Positions 1 to 7,598 of a stretch of DNA of 14,951 nt are shown in pieces (positions within the stretch are counted from its first letter, which is position 1; each line of letters opens with the position of its first letter). Made by a program: the position numbers and the translations under genes. A model generated the notes under the pieces. The model was given only the letters and a program-made list of their open reading frames with translations. It ran no database searches and had not been told where the DNA came from. Origin of the DNA: Acidimicrobiia bacterium (lineage in GTDB: Bacteria > Actinomycetota > Acidimicrobiia > Acidimicrobiales > Ilumatobacteraceae); the NCBI GenBank assembly GCA_009927565.1, contig RFMT01000335.1, positions 1 through 14,951 of the forward strand, given 5' to 3'.

Positions 1-540
1 ACCGCCACCCCAGTCGCGCCGTTTCCACTCACGAACGATCGAAAGAATGTGGTCCTCATCTTCTTCATGTTGCTCGAGTCTGAGTGGAACTTGCCAGCAA
101 ACATCGGGCTTCCAATCCATCGGGCGTTCTTTGGCGGCCGAAGCAGCGACGTGAAATGCACAACCCATGCCGCCTTCGAAATCGGGGCGATTGTGAAAGA
201 TGCAAGCACCCTTGTAGGTGGTGGTGACGTCGCTTCCGTCCTTTTCTTTACCGAGCCATTTATTGTTCTTGCCCCGTTCAAAATTTTGCCAATGATCAGG
301 AGTTAGTCGTTTGACGAATTTTTTGACTGAGGCAAGATCTTCTTTGTCTATGAAATGCGCGCCGTGACTGCAACAACCCTGATGAAGTTCTGGAGCAGCA
401 TCGTCAAGAACCCCTTGACATCCGTTTCCGTAAATGCATGTCCAGTTTGACCTCAAGAATGTCGCGTCTATTAACCAGGTCTGTTCGAGGTCGGGATCGG
501 CGAAACTAATCCATTCGTGGAGTTCTTCGGGCTGTGACAT
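1..540 (-). CDS. Cysteine-rich conserved actinobacterial protein, partial (C-terminus off window)
   Basis: An open frame of 180 codons runs off the left edge. I chose the ATG at 538-540, which places the protein start nine residues before the WISF segment. An in-frame ATG at 559-561 would add seven residues and cannot be excluded. Neither has a good Shine-Dalgarno site. Seven cysteines are visible: C35 and C41 in the segment CIYGNGC, the adjacent pair C56-C57 in CCSHGAHF, then C113, C127 and C148. The spacing suggests a zinc- or iron-binding cysteine cluster, reminiscent of YkgJ/DUF3109-type proteins; that family link is my inference from pattern. The WGGG at the visible end suggests the conserved C-terminal part lies outside the window. 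It has no signal peptide or membrane segment, so it is probably cytoplasmic. The next gene at 574 is divergent. The function is unknown; it being a real gene is likely. Confidence 0.72.
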   Translation of the reverse strand, partial: MSQPEELHEWISFADPDLEQTWLIDATFLRSNWTCIYGNGCQGVLDDAAPELHQGCCSHGAHFIDKEDLASVKKFVKRLTPDHWQNFERGKNNKWLGKEKDGSDVTTTYKGACIFHNRPDFEGGMGCAFHVAASAAKERPMDWKPDVCWQVPLRLEQHEEDEDHILSIVREWKRRDWGGG

Positions 541-573
541 CTCGGAGCAGGCTAATGGCATACTTGTAGTGCT

Positions 574-771
574 ATGCACCAAAATTTCGAAAATTCAGAA
601 CAAATTATTGATCAGTTGAAATTGATTTCAGACCAACTCGCTGATCGTGCCTTGTCAGTTTTGAAGGATGCTCATGCAGCAGGCGAGTCGAAGCGTCCAG
701 AAGAAGAGCGAGTCTTAACTCAGGCTCGAAGAGCAGTCGAGAAGGCAATAAGTCTTCTCACGCGTGGTTAA
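574..771 (+). CDS. Small helical protein of unknown function (65 aa)
   Basis: This frame encodes 65 residues starting MHQNFENSEQ. The composition is strongly helix-forming (Leu, Ala, Glu, Lys, Arg) with no cysteine or membrane segment. It reads as a helical hairpin: residues 8-35 form one amphipathic helix, a turn holds GESKRPEEE (38-46), and a second helix follows to residue 63. Short actinobacterial proteins of this pattern, often with a KRPE-type turn, are familiar to me as uncharacterised. The gene is divergent from the cysteine-rich gene with only 33 bases between starts. Its stop overlaps the stop of the convergent LOG gene in the tetramer TTAA at 768-771. There is no clear Shine-Dalgarno site, and a weak -10-like CATACT lies at 559-564. 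No function can be assigned. Confidence 0.65.
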   Translation: MHQNFENSEQIIDQLKLISDQLADRALSVLKDAHAAGESKRPEEERVLTQARRAVEKAISLLTRG

Positions 772-1787
772 AAGCTGTCAACCGTATTAATGGCGTCAAT
801 CATTTGACGAAGTCTCCCAAAATCTTTTCGAGCAAATTGAATAGCAAGTCTTGGTTTGTCAGGAAGATCATTGTCGTCAATTTCAGCTTTGGTTGCCGCA
901 ATCCTCTCAATTTCTGAATTTAAACAGATATCACTGAAGTCGTTATTCAGTCTCGACAGATGGTCGTCGCTTATCTGTCGATTCAAGCGCAACACCAACT
1001 TTTTGCCGACGAATCGCATCGAATTGTAGACAGAATAGAAGTTGTTGATTTCAGATACTGCCGCATCGACACTTGAACAAATTCGATAAAGGGCAAGATC
1101 TTGTTCTGAAACCAATTTGCGTGGAAGTAGGGTCTTTTTAATAAATGAGTCAAGCTCTCCCCAAAATGGGTCGTTGGGCAGATCAAGAACGACGATTGGC
1201 ACGGGGTTTCCTTTACCTGTTTGCGACAATGTAAGAAGTTCAAACATCTCGTCTAGAGTGCCAAAACCTCCCGGTACACATATGAAAGCTTGCGACTCTT
1301 TTACCAACATCAATTTGCGGGTAAAGAAATAGCGCATTGCTACATATTTCTCGTCGCCTGCAATTACCTCGTTTGCTGAAGTCTCAAAAGGTAGGCGAAT
1401 GCTCACGCCAATCGACATCTCGCGACCAGCACCCGACATTCCAGCTTCCATAATTCCAGGTCCTGCACCTGTGACCACCATCCATCCGTCACTCGCGAGT
1501 TTGGCTGCAACTGTTTGAGTTTGCTTGTAAACAGGATCATTCTTTTTAGTTCGCGCCGAGCCAAAGATGGTCACTTTTTTGCGTTCAGAAAATGGGGCAA
1601 ACATTGCAAATGCCTCGCGCATTTCAGCAATCGCGGCACTAGCAATTTTCAAATTTAAAGTGCTGGTCGCATCATTACCAAGTTGAAGGGATTCTTTAAC
1701 AAGTTCGGCTATCAAACGACGGTTCAGTTTGATTTCTGATTTATCCAAAAGCTCGTTGACTAGAGACTCAATCTCCTTGCCAGACAT
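768..1787 (-). CDS. LOG-family nucleotide 5'-monophosphate phosphoribohydrolase (lysine decarboxylase-like Rossmann protein)
   Basis: This 339-residue protein carries the LOG hallmarks: GSAR at 77-80, GAGPGIMEAG at 107-116, the conserved Arg157-Lys158 in FFTRKLM, and the PGGFGTLDE motif at 172-180 with catalytic Glu180. Characterised LOG enzymes hydrolyse AMP or cytokinin ribotides to a free base and ribose 5-phosphate. The old name lysine decarboxylase is a misannotation. The protein is longer than the minimal form of about 190 residues: roughly 65 extra residues lie before the Rossmann core and about 90 after it. Those flanks could carry oligomerisation or regulation, as in the longer nucleosidase PpnN, but this is inference. 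It is the last gene of the tkt-tal-LOG operon, and its ATG overlaps the tal stop codon as TAATG, implying translational coupling. The substrate (AMP, another NMP, or a modified nucleotide) is not determinable from sequence. Confidence 0.9.
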   Translation of the reverse strand: MSGKEIESLVNELLDKSEIKLNRRLIAELVKESLQLGNDATSTLNLKIASAAIAEMREAFAMFAPFSERKKVTIFGSARTKKNDPVYKQTQTVAAKLASDGWMVVTGAGPGIMEAGMSGAGREMSIGVSIRLPFETSANEVIAGDEKYVAMRYFFTRKLMLVKESQAFICVPGGFGTLDEMFELLTLSQTGKGNPVPIVVLDLPNDPFWGELDSFIKKTLLPRKLVSEQDLALYRICSSVDAAVSEINNFYSVYNSMRFVGKKLVLRLNRQISDDHLSRLNNDFSDICLNSEIERIAATKAEIDDNDLPDKPRLAIQFARKDFGRLRQMIDAINTVDSF

Positions 1788-2893
1788 TACGAGAGTTCAA
1801 CAGCCTTTTGTGCCAAGACTGAAATCAATTCGTCAAAGCTCTTTTGAAATGACGCCACACCTTCGCGCTCAAGCTTTGCCGCAACATCAGAAACGTCGAT
1901 GCCAATCGACCCAAGTCTTTGCCATTCTTCATGGGCACGATCTAGGCCTTGCGTGATTGTCTGCTTGAGGGTGCCATGACTCTTAAACGCGTCGACTGTA
2001 GCGTCGGGCAGAGTATTGACCGTGTTTTCACCGATCAGACTGTCGACATAAAGCGTGTCTGGATACTTCGGGTTCTTAGTAGACGTGGACGCCCAGAGTG
2101 GCCTTTGAACTTTTGCACCAAGTTGTTGGAGTTTGATCCATGAAGGCCCAGAGAATGTCTTTTGAAACATCTCGTATGCAATCTTTGCTTGGTTGATTGC
2201 GGCAGTGCCGAGTAACGACTCGGCCGAACGGTGCCCACTAGTAGCAAGACGTTGGTCGATTTCTGTGTCAACGCGCGAAATAAAGAAACTAGCGACACTA
2301 CTTACTGATCGGACTTTATCGGCATCGGTTTTCGACAATTGATCTAAGCCACGTATATAAGCGTCCATCACCTCTTGATATCTCTCAAGACTAAAAATTA
2401 ATGTCACATTTACGTTGCGTCCTTCACTGATCATTGTCTCGATAGCAGGTATGCAGTCAGATGTTGCAGGAATTTTTATCATTACGTTAGGGCGCGAAAC
2501 TTTCACGTCAAGTTCACGAGCGCTTTTAAGCGTGCCGATGGTGTCATGGGCGAGAGCCGGATCTACTTCGACGCTTACGTAACCGTCAAGACCCCTTGAC
2601 TCTTGATGCAGAGGTTCGAAAACATCAAGTGCGCTGTGAATATCACTAAGCACCAATTGCCAGTAACTATCAATCGGTGAGAGCTTTTGATTTACCAGTT
2701 GTGCAAATTGTTGCGAGTAGTCTTCAGAGCCTTGAATCGCTTTCTGAAAAATCGTCGGATTCGAGGTAAGACCGCGTATGCCACTGTCACGTGTTAGAGC
2801 CAACTCACCTGACGTAATGTAACTGCGCTTCAAATTGTCGAGCCAGGGACTTTGCCCAAACTCGCTAAATAGAGACTTCAGTCTGTCAGACAT
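1787..2893 (-). CDS. tal: Transaldolase
   Basis: This 368-residue enzyme transfers a dihydroxyacetone unit between sedoheptulose 7-phosphate and glyceraldehyde 3-phosphate in the non-oxidative pentose phosphate pathway, in the cytoplasm. Visible signatures are GLTSNPTIF at 41-49, YVSVEVDP at 105-112, the Schiff-base lysine K140 in NVMIKIPAT, and NVTLIFS at 162-168. The length matches the longer bacterial (actinobacterial/cyanobacterial) transaldolase type rather than the FSA-like form of about 215 residues. Its ATG follows the tkt stop codon with no intervening base (TAG then ATG on the minus strand), and its stop overlaps the start of the LOG gene. Translation therefore probably depends on coupling from tkt, since no independent ribosome binding site is needed or evident. 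Confidence 0.97.
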   Translation of the reverse strand: MSDRLKSLFSEFGQSPWLDNLKRSYITSGELALTRDSGIRGLTSNPTIFQKAIQGSEDYSQQFAQLVNQKLSPIDSYWQLVLSDIHSALDVFEPLHQESRGLDGYVSVEVDPALAHDTIGTLKSARELDVKVSRPNVMIKIPATSDCIPAIETMISEGRNVNVTLIFSLERYQEVMDAYIRGLDQLSKTDADKVRSVSSVASFFISRVDTEIDQRLATSGHRSAESLLGTAAINQAKIAYEMFQKTFSGPSWIKLQQLGAKVQRPLWASTSTKNPKYPDTLYVDSLIGENTVNTLPDATVDAFKSHGTLKQTITQGLDRAHEEWQRLGSIGIDVSDVAAKLEREGVASFQKSFDELISVLAQKAVELS

Positions 2894-4846
2894 CTAGAGC
2901 GTTTTGACCTTGTTCACAATTGCTTCGACACTGATGCCGAGTTCTTTCAGCGCGATTGCGCCGGGCGCACTTGAACCAAATCGATCTATTCCGATCGGGT
3001 AGTCGGCGTATTTGTGCCAACCAAGAGTTACTCCTGCTTCGACTGAAACTATGGGCACACCATCAGGGAAAAGTTTTGTGCTCGGTGATTTGTCGCTGCG
3101 TTCGTATCGGTCCCAACTCGGCATCGAAACGACTTGAGCCTTAATACCTGCCGTTGCTAATTGCTCGGCGGCCTGTGTGCAAAGCCCGACCTCGCTTCCC
3201 GTCCCAACCAATACGACATCTGGGTTGGCAATTTGCACGCCGACGATTCCTGCGCCGTTGTTCACCGCCGAGCCATCGGTGACACTTAGAACATTTTGTC
3301 TCGACAAAACTATTGCGGTTGGACCGTCATGATCGACGGCAGCACACCATGCCGCAACCGTCTCATTTGGGTCGGCTGGCCGAATGACCTGCAAATCGGG
3401 TATTGCTCTCAGCGAGGCCAACTGCTCAACAGGCTGATGTGTCGGACCATCTTCGCCCACACCTACGGAGTCATGTGAAAAGATGAAAACGCATTTTGCC
3501 CTGGAAAGCGCGGCCAATCGAATCGCAGGACGCATATAGTCGGCGAAAACAAAAAAGGTTCCGCAGACGGGCAGTAGACCGCCATGCAATGCCATGCCGA
3601 CAACTGCGGCTCCCATTGCGTGTTCACGAATGCCGAAATAGATCTGTCTTCCGTCGGGTGCAGCCTCACTTTGAGCTACTTGCTTCGAAAGTTTTGACCC
3701 TGTGTTGCCAGTGAGGTCGGCTGAACCACTAATCAAACCGGGTAGCGCAGGTAACGAGGCGTCGAGGACTTTTTGAATGACTTGCCGAGTCGCAAAATTT
3801 GCGCTCCCATCAAATTCAGGAAGCAACGATCTGAACGATGACGATTTTGGGGTCTTCCATGCGGCTTCCCACAAATACTTATCAGTTGTCTCGGTGATTT
3901 CAGTTGAATATTCGGTTGTCAACTTCTGACCACGTGATTGAGCGACTGAACGACACGCGCTAACTAGATCATCAGGCGCCCAAAAAGGTACATCTGGGAT
4001 ACCCATTACCTTCTTGGTCGCTGTTACATGCGCTGCTGTAAACGGATTGCCATGTGCTTCATGCGAGTCTGTGAAGTCAGGCGATGGTGCGCCGATATGT
4101 GTTTTCAGAATACACAGGGTCGGTGACCCCCTATTTGCTCGCGCGCTGACGAGCGACTCTTCGAGAGCGTCAAGATCTTCGGCAACGTCCCCAAGTCGCA
4201 TCACATTCCAACCGTATGAGGCAAAACGTTTTGCAACGTCATCCGAGCAACTCAAAGCAGTAGAGCCGTCGATCGTGATCGCATTGTCATCAAAAATGCA
4301 CACAAGCCGATCAAGTTTTAGGTGTCCTGCTAACGACGCCGCTTCGTGACTGATTCCTTCCATAAGGCAACCATCTCCGGCAAGAACATATGTGTTGTGA
4401 TCACAAGCCGATGCGCCAAAACGAGCGCGCAAATTTCGCTCGGCAATAGCCATTCCTACGGCATTGGCGAAACCTTGACCCAAAGGGCCGGTAGTTACTT
4501 CAACGCCAGGTGTGTGACCGGCTTCTGGATGTCCTGGTGTAACAGAACCAAATTGTCGGAATTGTTTGAGATCGTTTAGTTCGATGCCATATCCGTTAAG
4601 AAACAAAAGGGTGTATTGCAAAATTGATGCATGACCATTGCTGAGAATAAACCGATCACGATTCTTCCAGTGAGGATTCTTGGGATCGTGTCGCAAAATT
4701 CGGCTATAAAGAACGTGCCCAAGTGGTGCAAGAGCCATGGCCGTGCCTTGATGACCACTCTTTGCTGCAAGCGGTGCATCCATGGCGATGCCACGAATCA
4801 GGTTGACAGCATCACGATCTTGTTGTGCAGAAAGTTTCATTACCAC
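2894..4846 (-). CDS. tkt: Transketolase
   Basis: This is a full-length transketolase of about 650 residues: a thiamine-diphosphate enzyme moving two-carbon ketol units between sugar phosphates. N-terminal PP domain: GHQGTAMALAPLGH from residue 31, SNGHAS at 69-74, TGPLGQGFANAVG from 119, and the cofactor-binding GDGCLMEG at 158-165 with a downstream DDNAITIDG. The pyrimidine domain carries REHAMG with the catalytic Glu and HDSVGVGEDGPTHQPVEQL. The C-terminal domain includes GTGSEVGLC and ends in a Lys/Val-rich helix. The start is either GTG at 4844-4846 or ATG at 4838-4840, only two codons apart. A TAGTTT hexamer lies seven bases before the GTG, which mildly favours a leaderless GTG start. 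It is the first gene of the tkt-tal-LOG operon. In many Actinobacteria tkt and tal are followed by zwf and opcA; here a LOG gene follows instead. Confidence 0.97.
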   Translation of the reverse strand: MVMKLSAQQDRDAVNLIRGIAMDAPLAAKSGHQGTAMALAPLGHVLYSRILRHDPKNPHWKNRDRFILSNGHASILQYTLLFLNGYGIELNDLKQFRQFGSVTPGHPEAGHTPGVEVTTGPLGQGFANAVGMAIAERNLRARFGASACDHNTYVLAGDGCLMEGISHEAASLAGHLKLDRLVCIFDDNAITIDGSTALSCSDDVAKRFASYGWNVMRLGDVAEDLDALEESLVSARANRGSPTLCILKTHIGAPSPDFTDSHEAHGNPFTAAHVTATKKVMGIPDVPFWAPDDLVSACRSVAQSRGQKLTTEYSTEITETTDKYLWEAAWKTPKSSSFRSLLPEFDGSANFATRQVIQKVLDASLPALPGLISGSADLTGNTGSKLSKQVAQSEAAPDGRQIYFGIREHAMGAAVVGMALHGGLLPVCGTFFVFADYMRPAIRLAALSRAKCVFIFSHDSVGVGEDGPTHQPVEQLASLRAIPDLQVIRPADPNETVAAWCAAVDHDGPTAIVLSRQNVLSVTDGSAVNNGAGIVGVQIANPDVVLVGTGSEVGLCTQAAEQLATAGIKAQVVSMPSWDRYERSDKSPSTKLFPDGVPIVSVEAGVTLGWHKYADYPIGIDRFGSSAPGAIALKELGISVEAIVNKVKTL

Positions 4847-4853
4847 TGCGACA

Positions 4854-4859
4854 AAACTA
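4854..4859 (-). promoter_or_regulatory. Possible -10 box for the tkt operon
   Basis: Read on the minus strand this is TAGTTT, fitting TANNNT, ending seven bases before the GTG start at 4846. I found no convincing -35 element 16-18 bases upstream, so the assignment is weak. Confidence 0.3.
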
Positions 4860-4873
4860 GTTGGTTGGCAGAC

Positions 4874-5290
4874 CTAACCCCGATTTGATGATTCATCAAC
4901 GGGCGGCAGAACGGTCAAAGGCACAAGATGCCATTGACCCGTTCCGAGTCGACAGTGGGCAAAAATTTGTGAATATTGTGAAATTAAAAGCTCGCCTCTG
5001 ACCAAGCGATAAGTGAACTTGCCGGGCTCAACCGTGAAGGGACTCACATTTCGCGCTAACTGCTCGGCATCTTCTTGGGGCCCAGACCGAAAAATCACCT
5101 CAAGTACTGAATTGCCGGCTTCGGACTTAGGACAATAGATCAGGACAACTAAATGCGGATCAATCGTCACGGGAACGGGCGATGGCGCAGCGATTGAGAA
5201 AAAAGCTCCGGTGAGATCCACTCGGGTGCTCGGGCCGGGTGCCTGACGAAGTGCAAAGTTCTCGACGAAAAGCGCTGAAATTATTTGCAT
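4874..5290 (-). CDS. Conserved protein of unknown function (138 aa)
   Basis: The protein starts MQIISALFVENFALRQAP and has alternating hydrophobic and polar residues, suggesting a beta-rich fold. It has no signal peptide, membrane helix or cysteine cluster. The opening strand, a short variable loop (GPSTRVDLTGAFFSI) and a middle strand HLVVLIYC recall the small domain called DUF6941, in which proteins open with a strand stating a state or preference and then a GxF segment. I offer this only as a possibility. It lies between the tkt operon (27-base gap on its downstream side) and the divergent acyl-CoA synthetase. It could be transcribed into tkt as the first gene of that unit. The start ATG at 5288-5290 has no Shine-Dalgarno site. 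The upstream region holds a GATTGCAATC palindrome immediately before the start. Confidence 0.6.
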   Translation of the reverse strand: MQIISALFVENFALRQAPGPSTRVDLTGAFFSIAAPSPVPVTIDPHLVVLIYCPKSEAGNSVLEVIFRSGPQEDAEQLARNVSPFTVEPGKFTYRLVRGELLISQYSQIFAHCRLGTGQWHLVPLTVLPPVDESSNRG

Positions 5291-5292
5291 CA

Positions 5293-5302
5293 GATTGCAA
5301 TC
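5293..5302. repeat. Perfect 10-bp palindrome GATTGCAATC
   Basis: The self-complementary sequence begins three bases upstream of the minus-strand start at 5290 and lies 52 bases before the GTG at 5354. Its position between divergent genes would suit a dimeric regulator, but a single 10-bp palindrome can arise by chance. Confidence 0.35.
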
Positions 5303-5341
5303 ACATTTCTTGTGTTATCGAATTGGATCAGGCTTTCACAC

Positions 5342-5347
5342 TACTGT
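5342..5347 (+). promoter_or_regulatory. -10 box TACTGT for a leaderless acyl-CoA synthetase transcript
   Basis: TACTGT fits the actinobacterial TANNNT -10 consensus and is followed by six bases and then the GTG at 5354, so transcription would begin at or next to the start codon. No good -35 is visible. The same geometry precedes the genes starting at 9047, 14028 and 14238. Confidence 0.5.
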
Positions 5348-5353
5348 TACAAC

Positions 5354-7507
5354 GTGCCTGAATCGAAGCAAATCATGCTCTCAGAGGTTAAATCAAAGCA
5401 GTTTTTGTCGAGGTACGGAGTTTTGTTTGCCAAGGAGATTGAAGTGTTTTCGGCCGATGATGCCGTGAGTGCGGCAAGCGAAATCGGCTATCCGGTTGCG
5501 ATCAAAATATGCGCCGACACGATTAGTCACAAAACCGAGCGCGACATGGTCAAGCTGAACATTCGATCTTCAACTGATGCTTATGACGCATCGGTTGCAT
5601 TGCTTGGTCAAGTTAGACCCGAAGACGGGAAAGCGTCGCTGTTGGTCGCAAAAATGGAATCAGGTCGTCGCGAGTTGATCGCAGGTGTGATCAGCGACGA
5701 GCAATTTGGAAGTTTTGTGATGCTCGGCATGGGTGGTGTTTTTGCAGAAGTTTTCAATGACACCACATTTGCGCCGACTCCACTCGATTTCACCTCAGCG
5801 ATCGCCCTTGTTGATCAACTTAGAAGCCAAGAGATACTTGGCGAGTTCAGGGGAGAGCGGGCGGTTGATCGTAATCAGTTGGCAGAGATTTTGCTCTCGT
5901 TATCTCGAGCGCAGGTTGAAAATGAGAATGTCAAATCAATCGATTTGAATCCGCTTATTGTCAGACCCAACGGATCGGTTGTGCCAGTCGATGCCTTAGT
6001 TGAGATGTACGATTCGAATCCGTCGATAATTAATCCAATTGCGAAAAGCAATCCTAATTATGAAGCACTTTTTTCTCCGAAAGGCGTTGTCGTGGTCGGC
6101 GCATCTACTCACCCTGGCAAATTTGGTTTTGTTTCTTTGCACAACATTTTGGTAAACGGTTATCTTGGGCGCGTATTTGCAACACATCTCGAGCGCGCAA
6201 CTGTTTTAGACACCAAATGCCTTGAGTCACTCGATGACCTTCCTGACGACAGTGTTGATTTGGCCTTTATCTGCACTCCTGCAGCAACCAATAAAGAAAT
6301 TCTCCGAGCATGCGCAAAGAAGGGAATTAGGGCTGCATACATAACTTCGGCAGGTTATGCAGATTCGGGTGCAGAAGGATTGCAAGCACAGCTTGAACTA
6401 ACAAGTCTCGCTACCGAGCTAGGCATACTGTTGGTCGGACCAAATGGTCAAGGTCTTATCAGCACACCGCACAACCTTTGTGCGCAAATTGTTGGTCCGT
6501 ATCCGCCACAAGGTTCGATCTCTGTGGTCAGCCAAAGTGGCAATTTCGTTTCGAGTTTCATGAACTATTCCCGACAGACAGGAGTCGGCATTGCTCGCGC
6601 TGTATCTGCCGGAAACGCCGCGATGGTTGGGGTACCAGACTTCTTTGACTACTTTTCGACTGATGAGTCGACGAAAGTCGCGCTTGCTTATATTGAAGGT
6701 GTCACTGATGGCCGGCTGCTTTCCAAATCAATGCGCGAATTGTGTGCAGTGAAGCCCCTCGTAGTTGTCAAGGGTGGCTCAACCGCTAGTGGCGCACGAG
6801 CCGCAACAAGTCATACGGGCGCGCTTGCTAGTGACGACAAAATTTTTGATGCAATTTGCAGAAACACCGGCGTAACAAGGGTCAATGACGTTGAACGCGC
6901 ATTTGACGTGGCTGCAACATTTGCAACTCAGCCGTTGCCGACCGGTAAGAACACGGTCGTGTTAACGACGATTGGTGGTTGGGGTGTTGTCACTTCAGAT
7001 GCGATTCATGAAGAAGGCACGCTTTGTCTTATCGATTTGCCCAGACGCCTTGAGGCTGAAATCTCGAGGTTATTGCCACAGCGCTGGAGCAAGAATAACC
7101 CCATCGACTGTGCCGGCGGTGAAACGCGTGAGACCGTAGTCGATATTATGCGACTAGTTGCCACCGATGAAGCAGTTGACGCAATTATCTTTCTCGGAAT
7201 AGGTATTCAGTCAAATCAGGCCCGAATGATGCGCGAAGGGAGATATTTTCCAGATTACGAACTAGAGCGCATAGTTAGTTATCACGAGCGCCAAGATGCA
7301 ATGTATGCGAAGTTTGCGGCTGATTTGTCGGTCGAGACTAAAAAGCCAATCCTTTTAGCAACTGAACTGGCAGTGGCCGACCCGAAAAATGCAGGTGTAG
7401 TCGCAGTTCAAAAAACTGGGCGATTGTGTTATGCAAGTGGACAGCGCGCCGCACGCGCCTTATCAAGTGCGTATCTTTACGCGAAGTGGCGAGGACTAGC
7501 AAAATAG
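5354..7507 (+). CDS. ADP-forming acyl-CoA (acetyl-CoA) synthetase, ATP-grasp domain first
   Basis: This cytoplasmic enzyme should interconvert an acyl-CoA, ADP and phosphate with the free acid, CoA and ATP. With the GTG at 5354 as residue 1 (718 residues), domain order is: ATP-grasp domain about 8-215 (GYPVAIKI, SHKTERDMV, LGMGGVFAE), CoA-binding Rossmann domain about 240-367 (VVVVGAS, GPNGQG), then a succinyl-CoA-ligase-like domain with SQSGNFVSS and a phospho-histidine motif SHTGAL (His487, codon at 6812-6814). This beta-then-alpha order is opposite to the common alpha-beta fusion. No GNAT acetyltransferase domain is present, so it is not a Pat-type protein acetylase. The alternative starts are the ATG at 5285, which would prepend an unlikely segment, and the ATG at 5375. 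GTG 5354 is preferred because of the TACTGT -10 box. The substrate is unknown; candidates in the family include acetate, 4-hydroxybutyrate and aryl acids. Confidence 0.9.
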   Translation: MPESKQIMLSEVKSKQFLSRYGVLFAKEIEVFSADDAVSAASEIGYPVAIKICADTISHKTERDMVKLNIRSSTDAYDASVALLGQVRPEDGKASLLVAKMESGRRELIAGVISDEQFGSFVMLGMGGVFAEVFNDTTFAPTPLDFTSAIALVDQLRSQEILGEFRGERAVDRNQLAEILLSLSRAQVENENVKSIDLNPLIVRPNGSVVPVDALVEMYDSNPSIINPIAKSNPNYEALFSPKGVVVVGASTHPGKFGFVSLHNILVNGYLGRVFATHLERATVLDTKCLESLDDLPDDSVDLAFICTPAATNKEILRACAKKGIRAAYITSAGYADSGAEGLQAQLELTSLATELGILLVGPNGQGLISTPHNLCAQIVGPYPPQGSISVVSQSGNFVSSFMNYSRQTGVGIARAVSAGNAAMVGVPDFFDYFSTDESTKVALAYIEGVTDGRLLSKSMRELCAVKPLVVVKGGSTASGARAATSHTGALASDDKIFDAICRNTGVTRVNDVERAFDVAATFATQPLPTGKNTVVLTTIGGWGVVTSDAIHEEGTLCLIDLPRRLEAEISRLLPQRWSKNNPIDCAGGETRETVVDIMRLVATDEAVDAIIFLGIGIQSNQARMMREGRYFPDYELERIVSYHERQDAMYAKFAADLSVETKKPILLATELAVADPKNAGVVAVQKTGRLCYASGQRAARALSSAYLYAKWRGLAK

Positions 7508-7598
7508 TGAAACCGAATAAATTTTTTCAGTTGCTTTAAAGCGACTAAATAGAATCGCAGATCAGCTCCCGACGAGACGACTGATTGTATCTTTCGTT

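Noticed and set aside
49..306. An 85-codon plus-strand frame near the left edge
   Set aside because: It is antisense to the cysteine-rich gene, whose minus-strand frame shows conserved-looking CCSHGAHF and CIYGNGC segments; the plus frame has no recognisable pattern.
7530..7545. 16-base imperfect palindrome GTTGCTTTAAAGCGAC after the acyl-CoA synthetase gene, considered as a terminator
   Set aside because: It has no loop of its own, is AT-rich in the centre, has one GU pair and is not followed by a U-tract; it also lies in the open frame upstream of dacB.
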